DNA of 5,014 bases. It comes from Deltaproteobacteria bacterium. GTDB lineage: Bacteria; Desulfobacterota; Binatia; UBA12015. The notes under the pieces are model-generated. The model saw only the letters and a list, made by a program, of their open reading frames with translations, was not told where the DNA came from and ran no database searches. Location: assembly GCA_003447545.1 (NCBI GenBank), contig DLYX01000031.1, forward strand, positions 1 to 5,014, in the 5' to 3' direction. This document shows, in pieces, positions 1-5,014 of the stretch; position 1 is the stretch's first letter, and each line of letters starts with the position of its first letter. Both the position numbers and the translations under genes were made by a program.

Positions 1-173
1 CCGTCCAGGGTATGGGCCTCCAGCTCTACCGGCGCAGCCTCGAGGTTTGCCTGACAAAGCATCTCGGCATGGGCGGGCAGGGGGGCTCGCAGGCCGATCA
101 CGAGCCCGATCGTGAGGAGGATCGCCTTCGCCCCGGAGACCGCCCTCGGTCCCGTTGTCCTCAGAACTTCCAC
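1..173 (-). CDS. Exported protein with signal peptide, N-terminal fragment (runs off left edge)
   Basis: Reading the minus strand from GTG at 173-171 gives 57 complete codons open to the window edge. The N-terminus is a textbook Sec signal peptide: a basic n-region (R5, R10, K16), a hydrophobic core at about residues 17-28 (AILLTIGLVIGL), and an AHA|E cleavage site after residue 36. The mature part begins EMLCQANLEAAPVELEAHTLDG, so it carries one early Cys at residue 40. Only about 20 mature residues are visible, too few to name the family. The closing 'L-x-x-x-T-L-D-G' resembles the start of a redoxin/TlpA-like domain, but this is a guess. The GTG lies inside the end of the barrel gene (13-bp overlap, different frame), with an AGG about 11 nt upstream, so translational coupling is likely. 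No other sensible start precedes the signal peptide. The protein should act in the periplasm or outer envelope. Confidence 0.72.
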   Translation of the reverse strand, partial: MEVLRTTGPRAVSGAKAILLTIGLVIGLRAPLPAHAEMLCQANLEAAPVELEAHTLD

Positions 174-1189
174 GAAACGGCTAACCTCATGCGCCAGTCC
201 GGGACGATCTGCAATGACGTCTCGTGACGATAAACCGGGATTTCTCCCAGGATTTCCAGCCCGAGTTGGCTGCCCAGCCGCCCGATAAGTCCGGGGCCGG
301 CATATAGGTAGGTGAAAGCGGTATCGGTGAGCTTGCGCCCGGCTTGCTCGTCCTGCCCTTTTGAATCGCCGCCGAATATGGCCTGCAGCGCCACGGCGCC
401 GTCATTTTCCAGCCACAGGTAATAGCCGAGACTGGTTCCGAACGAGAGTTCGTTGGCAAACCGGTACTGGTACGCACCCTTGGTGTAGAGAGTGTACTGG
501 AAATCGGCGGATCCGAGGAATCGATCCCAGGTGCCGAAGAGTTCGGCTCCAATGATTCCGTTGACGTTGCCGGTACCGAAAGCGAGATCGTGACCGTGGA
601 TGCCGCTGGCATTTTCGGGGTCCTCGGAGTGTTGGGTGCCTGCATGGCTGGGCCGCTCGAAAGAGAATTCTTCCTCGGCCTCGTCGCCCTCGAGTTCCTC
701 GGCGAGGAAGCGCGTATTGCCGCTCGGGACCGTGATTCCTCCGAAACCGGAGAGACGAAACAGCCCTCGTTCGTTTTGCAGGGAGACCGCCCGGATACGG
801 CCCAGCAGCGAGATGTCGCCCAAGCCGGTTCTGGATTGTTCCTGAATGCCCCCATCGAAGCGACGCCGCCATTTTCGATGGAGGATCGGGATGGCAATTT
901 GTGCATCGACCCAGTCGGCAAAGCGCCAACCGGCAACCACCTGCGTAATCGAGCTGTCGAGGAATTCGCCGGCCGGATTGGGAGCTTTTTCGCTTTCATC
1001 CATGAGCGTTCCGAAACGCGTAAATTGCTCCGATACGGCGATCCGGGGGCCGAGGCGTAGCTCGCCGAGTTCTTCGATGGTGTAGACCGCGCAAACATCG
1101 CAGGCGAGGCTTGCGGTCGTTCCGAAAGCCGCGAGCAAGGCGAACGCTCCAACAAGCACCTTCGCCGGAAAAAACCTCTGATTCAGCAC
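161..1189 (-). CDS. Outer-membrane beta-barrel protein with CxxC N-terminus (transporter-like, function unknown)
   Basis: This gene encodes 342 aa, starting at GTG (1189-1187); an in-frame TAG 12 nt upstream rules out a longer start. Residues 1-29 are a signal peptide (KVLVGAFALLAAFGTTASLA) followed directly by C30-D-V-C33, the only two cysteines in the protein. The rest alternates short amphipathic strands rich in Gly and aromatics with polar turns, and ends in RLAVSWKF, whose terminal Phe fits the outer-membrane insertion signal. The pattern suits a barrel of the loosely defined 'putative OM transporter/porin-like' group. A long loop at about residues 163-205 is strongly acidic and contains several His (H182, H187, H198, H200), suggesting metal binding or an extended surface loop; this is inference. 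The Cys at +1 gives only a weak lipobox (S-L-A-C, no Leu at -3), so ordinary signal peptidase I processing is favoured. The downstream exported gene overlaps its 3' end by 13 bp, implying a shared role. Substrate unknown. Confidence 0.85.
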   Translation of the reverse strand: MLNQRFFPAKVLVGAFALLAAFGTTASLACDVCAVYTIEELGELRLGPRIAVSEQFTRFGTLMDESEKAPNPAGEFLDSSITQVVAGWRFADWVDAQIAIPILHRKWRRRFDGGIQEQSRTGLGDISLLGRIRAVSLQNERGLFRLSGFGGITVPSGNTRFLAEELEGDEAEEEFSFERPSHAGTQHSEDPENASGIHGHDLAFGTGNVNGIIGAELFGTWDRFLGSADFQYTLYTKGAYQYRFANELSFGTSLGYYLWLENDGAVALQAIFGGDSKGQDEQAGRKLTDTAFTYLYAGPGLIGRLGSQLGLEILGEIPVYRHETSLQIVPDWRMRLAVSWKF

Positions 1190-1256
1190 ATTTAAAGCCT
1201 AGCAGGCACTTCCCAAAGGGCGATGTGGCAACTCGTCGCAGGCGGCACTCCCGCGA
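1190..1256. promoter_or_regulatory. Divergent intergenic region, presumed back-to-back promoters
   Basis: This 67-bp gap separates the GTG start of the minus-strand barrel gene from the TTG start of the plus-strand hpnL-like gene, so both units must be transcribed from here or from within the neighbouring coding ends. An AT-rich patch (TTTAAA at 1191-1196) sits immediately before the barrel start, where a -10 element would give a leaderless or very short-leader transcript. I see no convincing -35/-10 pair in either direction. Two small inverted repeats, GCCT-AGC-AGGC (1197-1207) and CCC-AAA-GGG (1212-1220), could be an operator but are short enough to be chance. Confidence 0.35.
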
Positions 1257-2327
1257 TTGGACAGGGCGCCTCCGAGGTGGCACGATCCCCACAGTTTGTC
1301 TGCTGCTCCCAGTCTTCCTCTCCGTGCTCGTCTGACCGCGTTTGCAGGGTTGCTCATTGGCGCGGGAACCCTCTCGGGTTTGCTGGTCTGGCAAGGCGTT
1401 CCGGAGGTCGGAGGCGCCCTCGCTGCGGCGGGTTGGGGCCTTCTCGTGGTCGCTCTCTACCACGTTTTTCCGCTCTTGCTCGACGCCTCCGGTTGGTGGC
1501 GACTTCTGCCGGCTGCAGAAAGGCCACAGCTGCGGCGGGTTCTGCTGGATCGTTGGATCGGTGAGTCGGTCAATACGCTTCTGCCGGTGATGCAGATTGG
1601 CGGGCCCGTGGTTCGGGCGCGGTTGTTGATGCGGGACGGGGTCGCTGGCCCTTTGGCCGGCGCCAGTGTGGTGGTCGACGTCACTCTTTTGGTGATCAGT
1701 CAGATCGTATTCACGATTTTGGGGATTCTGCTGCTCGTCCTCATTCTCGGCGGCGCCGGGCTGGTCGGGCCGGCATTGGCTGGAGTTGGCGTGATGGGCG
1801 CGGCGATTGGATTGTTCATCCTCCTTCAGCGACGAGGGCTTTTTGGCAAGATCACACATCCTCTGGCGAAATTCGCCGGTAGTTCGGCGCTCGCATCAGC
1901 GGCCGATGGGGCGGCAAGCCTCGACCAGAAAATCCTTGGATTATATAAGGATCATGCTGCTCTGCGAAGTTCGTTCCTCTTTCACCTCTGCGGCTGGATT
2001 GTCGGGACCGGAGAGGTCTGGCTGGCATTATATTTCCTTGACCATCCCGTGCCCCTGGTGACGGCCATGCTGCTCGAGGCCCTGGGGCAGGCCGTTCGGG
2101 CGGGTGCCTTTGTTGTCCCCGGTGCCTTGGGTGTCCAGGAAGGCGCATTCCTGCTGCTCGGTCGCACCTTGGGCATTCCACCGGAAACGGCTCTGGCACT
2201 ATCTCTGAGCAAACGCTGTCGCGAACTGTTATTCGGTGTACCGGGTCTGGTCGTCTGGCAACTCTCGGAAGCCAACAGTTTTCTGGGGCAATTCAGACGA
2301 AACTTCACCAGATCAGATGAGGAATGA
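1257..2327 (+). CDS. hpnL: HpnL-like hopanoid-associated integral membrane protein (LPG synthase TM / flippase-like fold)
   Basis: The 356-aa polytopic protein belongs to the UPF0104/lysylphosphatidylglycerol synthase transmembrane family (the flippase-like half of MprF). It most resembles the HpnL subgroup, named for co-occurrence with hopanoid synthesis genes. Family-like signatures are W100-IGESVNTLLPVMQIGG-P117 followed by VVRARLL, the block GASVVVDVTLLVISQI (135-150), and the C-terminal PGALGVQEGAFLLLG (288-302) followed by ALSLSKRCRELLFGVPGL (314-331). About seven or eight hydrophobic segments are visible, at about 26-46, 55-75, 141-170, 172-190, 238-260, 265-287 and 325-336. No cytoplasmic aminoacyl-transfer domain is attached, so lysyl-PG synthesis is not expected. 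A role in moving or trafficking a lipid at the inner membrane is inference. The first usable in-frame start is TTG at 1257, with no clear Shine-Dalgarno; TTG at 1296 is an alternative and would give a 343-residue protein. The stop overlaps the next start (ATGA). No other hopanoid gene is in view, so the symbol is tentative. Confidence 0.85.
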   Translation: MDRAPPRWHDPHSLSAAPSLPLRARLTAFAGLLIGAGTLSGLLVWQGVPEVGGALAAAGWGLLVVALYHVFPLLLDASGWWRLLPAAERPQLRRVLLDRWIGESVNTLLPVMQIGGPVVRARLLMRDGVAGPLAGASVVVDVTLLVISQIVFTILGILLLVLILGGAGLVGPALAGVGVMGAAIGLFILLQRRGLFGKITHPLAKFAGSSALASAADGAASLDQKILGLYKDHAALRSSFLFHLCGWIVGTGEVWLALYFLDHPVPLVTAMLLEALGQAVRAGAFVVPGALGVQEGAFLLLGRTLGIPPETALALSLSKRCRELLFGVPGLVVWQLSEANSFLGQFRRNFTRSDEE

Positions 2328-3538
2328 CGAGGCCAGGTGCCCCTATGCTCGTAAATGCGCTGAATCGAGGCGGCCGTGCGGTAAAGCCTCTCCTGAGTCT
2401 GGACGCTGATACTCTGATCGCGGCTGCCAAACGCAAGACTCGGCTCGAAGACCTCGGGGATCCGGGCTTCCGTGAGCCATTGGATCGGTTGGTCGGTTCG
2501 CTCGACCGGGAAGCGCATTTGAGTTTGTTTGGTCGGATCGCCGCACGCAAGGATCTGGGCCGACTTCTCGCCAGCCGCCTCCGGATGGTGGACGACAGGC
2601 GGCTCCATCCCCAGATTGCCGACGAAGAGGTTCGTCGACCGCTGATTATCACGGGTTTTCCGCGGACCGGCACAACGATCCTCCACGCCATTCTCGCGCA
2701 GGACCCCAGGCATCGAGTGCCCTTGACCTGGGAAACGATGTACCCGTCGCCGCCTCCGCGGCGGGTCAATTACCATCGCGATCGACGCATCGGGATTTCG
2801 GCAGGTCAGCTTTCCTTGATGAATCGGCTATCGCCGGATTTCAAACGGATCCATCCGATCGGAGCACAATTGCCGCAGGAGTGTCTCGTCCTGTCGAGTA
2901 TCGGGTTCGAAAGCTATCAGTTCCAGACGATGTACAATGTGCCATCTTATCAGAAATGGCTCGATGAACAGGATCTGCGGCGCTCGTACGAGGGACATAA
3001 ATTCTTTCTGCAGAATCTGCAGTGGCGTTGTCCGGGAGACCGTTGGGTCCTCAAGGCCCCGGCACATGTTTTTGGCTTCGATGCGCTGTTCGCCACGTAC
3101 CCCGATGCTGGCGTGGTCATGACACATCGGGCCCCGGGCGAGGTGATCGGTTCCTTGTGCAGCCTGACCGCTGTCTTGCGGGGTGCCTTCAGTGAGCAGG
3201 TCGATCGGCTTGGTGTAGGTCGCGAGATGACCGAACGCTTTGCCGAGGGCATGCGCCTGGCGCTGGAGGCCCGAGATTCCGGGCGCGTGCCGGCGGATCG
3301 GTTTCTCGATGTCGACTATCGCGAACTGGTGCGGGATCCACTGGCCGCCGTGCGGAAAATTTATACCCATTTCGGTATCGACTGGTGTCCTGAAGCCGCG
3401 GAACGCATGACCGAGTTTCTCGCGCGAAACCCCAAGGACAAACATGGGAAGCACAGCTACGCGTTGGAGCAATTTGGATTGGATCGCGAGCAAGAGGAAG
3501 AACGCTACCGCAGTTATGCGGAGCGCTTCGACCTCTGA
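2324..3538 (+). CDS. Sulfotransferase family protein (PAPS-dependent, Sulfotransfer_3 type)
   Basis: This 404-aa protein is predicted to transfer the sulfuryl group from PAPS to a hydroxyl or amine acceptor in the cytoplasm. The 5'-phosphosulfate-binding loop is plain at residues 111-118 (GFPRTGTT), preceded by the beta-strand RPLIIT and followed by a helix (ILHAILAQDP). The 3'-phosphate-binding region is at about 259-281 (YPDAGVVMTHRAPGE followed by VIGSLCS), with R269 and S277 as the expected contacts. WVLKAPAHVFGFDALF (241-256) and YNVPSYQKWL (204-213) are blocks typical of a large family common in mycobacteria and marine or soil proteobacteria. A C-terminal KDKHGKHSYALEQFGLD segment (371-387) may close over the nucleotide. 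There is no signal peptide or membrane segment. The acceptor cannot be read from sequence. The ATG at 2324 overlaps the hpnL stop by 4 bp, so coupling is likely; ATG at 2345, with an AGG about 7 nt upstream, is a possible shorter start. Confidence 0.9.
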   Translation: MTRPGAPMLVNALNRGGRAVKPLLSLDADTLIAAAKRKTRLEDLGDPGFREPLDRLVGSLDREAHLSLFGRIAARKDLGRLLASRLRMVDDRRLHPQIADEEVRRPLIITGFPRTGTTILHAILAQDPRHRVPLTWETMYPSPPPRRVNYHRDRRIGISAGQLSLMNRLSPDFKRIHPIGAQLPQECLVLSSIGFESYQFQTMYNVPSYQKWLDEQDLRRSYEGHKFFLQNLQWRCPGDRWVLKAPAHVFGFDALFATYPDAGVVMTHRAPGEVIGSLCSLTAVLRGAFSEQVDRLGVGREMTERFAEGMRLALEARDSGRVPADRFLDVDYRELVRDPLAAVRKIYTHFGIDWCPEAAERMTEFLARNPKDKHGKHSYALEQFGLDREQEEERYRSYAERFDL

Positions 3539-3555
3539 ACTTCCGGCCGAGGCCC

Positions 3556-4653
3556 ATGTTTACCGTTTTCGTCAACGAGATCCGCATGCTGCTGAGAGAC
3601 CGGTGGGGATTTGTCTTCATGATGCTGGCGCCGATCGTGGTGGCCACGCTGATCACCGGTGCTCGCTACGGGACGACGGAAAACCCGAAGGTTCTGATCC
3701 CCGTCGTGGATGAAGACCACGGGAGCGCTGCTGCGTTGATTGTGGAGTTGCTCGGAGCTCACGCCGACCCTCAGATCATGAGCCGTGAGCGCGCCGAGGC
3801 GCTCGTTGCGGTGGAGAATCGCGCTCCCGCGGCTTTGGTTCTGCCGGCCGGTTTTTCCGATCGACGCGAGGCAGGGTGGTCCAGTCAGGTGGAATTATTG
3901 ACCGACCCGGCGAACGCGCGCGGGGTCGCTACGGTGCGGACGTTGCTTCTTCTGGTGGAAAAAGATGCCGCCGCACTAGAGGATCCGTTTGCTCAGGAAA
4001 TGGTCGAGATGCGGGAGATCAATCTGACCGGGGACCGGCTCGAGCGGAAGTCCTATGAGCAGAATTTACCGGGCTTCGGGCTGATGTTTATTCTGATCGC
4101 AGTGGTGGTGACGACTGCGACCGGTTTTCATGCGGAGCGGACGCAAGGGACAATGGAGCGGCTTCTGGTGGCGCCGGCGGGGTTCAGCAGGATTATTCTG
4201 GCCAAGCTCGGGGTGCGTTGGTTGCTGGGGATGGTCCAACTATTCGCTCTGCTTGCATGGGGGCATCTGGTTTTCGGGATCTCGCTCGGGCCCTCGACGT
4301 TGACCCTGTTTCTCGTCTGTTTACTGGTGGCGATGCCGTCGGCGGGGTTGGGATTGGTGGTGGCGGGTGTAGCCGGCTCCCGGGAATCAGCTCTTCCCCT
4401 GGCGCTGTTTTCCGTCATTACCTTTGGCGCGATCGGGGGATTATGGTGGCCGCTCTATATCGAGCCCCCCTGGATGCAGTCGATCGCGCCTGCATTTTTC
4501 ACGACCTGGGCGATGTGGGCGATGACCGATATCGTCTTGCGCGATCGTTCGCTCTTCGAAATGCAGGCGACTCTTTTGGGGCTGCTTGCCCAAGGAACTT
4601 TCCTGATCACGCTCGGGCTGGTTCTTTTTCGCTCACGCCACAGTCGTCGATGA
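3556..4653 (+). CDS. ABC-2 type transporter permease
   Basis: This 365-aa inner-membrane subunit has the ABC2_membrane_3 (NatB/YhhJ-like) layout. There is one N-terminal membrane segment (about 17-36), a soluble extracytoplasmic domain of roughly 135 residues (about 38-170), and then five clustered segments (about 175-191, 219-241, 248-272, 280-298, 339-358). The signature stretch between segments 2 and 3 is ERTQGTMERLLVAPAGFSRI (194-213) followed by ILAKLGVRWLLG, matching the family's 'ERE-GT-RLL-P' coupling region that contacts the ATPase. It ends with a basic tail (RSRHSRR), presumably cytoplasmic. Such permeases export drugs, ions, lipids or polysaccharide using a separate ATPase, and none is encoded beside it: the upstream neighbour is the sulfotransferase (17-bp gap) and the downstream one a MutS-like protein (36-bp gap). 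The ATG at 3556 has GAGG only 3 nt upstream; ATG at 3586 would clip the N-terminal cytoplasmic helix, so the longer form is preferred. Substrate unknown. Confidence 0.9.
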   Translation: MFTVFVNEIRMLLRDRWGFVFMMLAPIVVATLITGARYGTTENPKVLIPVVDEDHGSAAALIVELLGAHADPQIMSRERAEALVAVENRAPAALVLPAGFSDRREAGWSSQVELLTDPANARGVATVRTLLLLVEKDAAALEDPFAQEMVEMREINLTGDRLERKSYEQNLPGFGLMFILIAVVVTTATGFHAERTQGTMERLLVAPAGFSRIILAKLGVRWLLGMVQLFALLAWGHLVFGISLGPSTLTLFLVCLLVAMPSAGLGLVVAGVAGSRESALPLALFSVITFGAIGGLWWPLYIEPPWMQSIAPAFFTTWAMWAMTDIVLRDRSLFEMQATLLGLLAQGTFLITLGLVLFRSRHSRR

Positions 4654-4689
4654 AGGTTTTCCTCGCAATCTTCAGCAGAGAAACCTAGC

Positions 4690-5014
4690 GTGAGAGACGT
4701 GTCTGTCCCTCAAGAGGAGTATCGTCGTCGCGCTGACCGCCATGCGGCCGCGGAGCGCGCCGATGACAAGCTGCATCGCGGTATTGGCTGGACGCGCCTG
4801 CTGATTCTGATCGGGATCGTCGGCTTGTTGGTGGCTTTCTTTGATCAGGATCTGGCCGTGGGTTGGGTTTTGCTCGTTGCCATCGCGCTTTTTGTGGGGC
4901 TCACGGTTTGGCACCAGACGGTTGAAGCGCGGCTCGAGCGCAGCCGACGCGGGGTCGCCTTTCATGAACGTGCCCAGCGTCGCCTTGCCGGACAGTGGCG
5001 CGGTACCGGCCCTG
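4690..5014 (+). CDS. MutS-family protein with N-terminal membrane anchor, N-terminal fragment (runs off right edge)
   Basis: A GTG at 4690 opens a frame of 108 complete codons to the window edge with no stop. Residues 1-36 are charged and Arg-rich (YRRRADRHAAAERADDKLHR). Two membrane segments follow, at about 37-51 (LLILIGIVGLLVAFF) and 57-74 (VGWVLLVAIALFVGLTVW), and then a basic helix running into RRGVAFHERAQRRLAGQWRG at about 86-105 and T-G-P. This charged helix, TM pair and 'FxERxxxRLxxxWxGTG' block is what I know as the start of membrane-anchored MutS-related ATPases, a family distinct from mismatch-repair MutS1. The diagnostic MutS core and Walker A lie beyond the window, so the name rests on the N-terminal block only. 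AGAGAAA about 10 nt upstream may be the ribosome binding site; GTG at 4699 is an alternative start. It sits 36 bp after the permease on the same strand, likely in the same transcript. Its link to the upstream genes is unclear. Confidence 0.68.
   Translation, partial: MRDVSVPQEEYRRRADRHAAAERADDKLHRGIGWTRLLILIGIVGLLVAFFDQDLAVGWVLLVAIALFVGLTVWHQTVEARLERSRRGVAFHERAQRRLAGQWRGTGP

Noticed and set aside
1101..1106. Possible lipoprotein cleavage site at C30 of the barrel protein
   Set aside because: Residue -3 is Ser rather than Leu, and a barrel ending in Phe fits signal peptidase I processing better than lipidation.
187..1155. 322-codon open frame on the minus strand overlapping the barrel gene
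   Set aside because: Composition is Ser/Pro/Arg-heavy with no domain pattern, while the overlapping frame has a signal peptide and barrel features; it is an out-of-frame shadow in high-GC DNA.
1223..1564. 113-codon plus-strand frame with a good-looking ribosome binding site
   Set aside because: The translation is Arg/Gly/Ser-rich shadow of hpnL in another frame with no domain. The start signal itself is noted as a finding about the hpnL start, but the frame is not called as a gene.
996..1859. 287-codon minus-strand frame spanning both the barrel start and hpnL
   Set aside because: It crosses the divergent intergenic region and is antisense to a clearly recognisable membrane protein; its translation is Arg/Pro/Gln-rich and low in hydrophobic structure.
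1982..2776. 264-codon minus-strand frame antisense to the hpnL/sulfotransferase junction
   Set aside because: Both plus-strand genes beneath it have strong family motifs; the antisense product has no recognisable motif.
4672..4965. 97-codon minus-strand frame antisense to the MutS-like fragment
   Set aside because: Low-complexity Gln/Asn/Pro/Arg composition and antisense to a frame with two clean membrane segments and a recognisable family block.

Overview
The window comes from a moderately high-GC (about 60 % by eye) Gram-negative bacterium. The evidence is a beta-barrel outer-membrane protein with a signal peptide and a C-terminal Phe, a hopanoid-associated (HpnL-type) membrane protein, and a large-family sulfotransferase. 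This combination would suit an environmental proteobacterium or a delta-proteobacterium-like lineage (Myxococcota, Binatota and similar), but no marker gene fixes the taxon. I see no rRNA, tRNA, insertion sequence, CRISPR array, phage gene or long repeat. The region reads as ordinary, tightly packed chromosome.

Layout. Two transcription units diverge from a 67-bp gap (1190-1256). Leftward on the minus strand are a 342-aa outer-membrane beta-barrel protein (161-1189, GTG start) and then an exported protein that overlaps its end by 13 bp and runs off the left edge (1-173). The exported protein begins at GTG and has a clear signal peptide. Rightward on the plus strand are four co-directional genes: an HpnL-like flippase-fold membrane protein (1257-2327, TTG start), a PAPS-type sulfotransferase (2324-3538, ATGA overlap), an ABC-2 family permease (3556-4653), and the N-terminal 108 residues of a membrane-anchored MutS-family protein (4690 to the right edge, GTG start). 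Gaps within this unit are -4, 17 and 36 bp, and I see no terminator between genes, so it looks like one operon.

How the genes may work together. The pairing of a lipid-handling membrane protein (HpnL family), a sulfotransferase and an export-type permease suggests lipid or envelope modification, for example sulfation of a hopanoid or other lipid followed by movement across the membrane. That is inference from gene order; no gene here names the substrate. The ABC permease has no ATPase partner in the window. The MutS-like protein is probably not part of lipid chemistry and may only share the transcript. On the minus strand, the barrel protein has a Cys-x-x-Cys pair at the predicted mature N-terminus and a long acidic/His-containing loop. 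With its translationally overlapping exported partner, it may be a small envelope module for metal or redox handling. Two of the gene starts are worth care: hpnL has only a TTG start without a visible ribosome binding site, and both edge-truncated genes begin with GTG.
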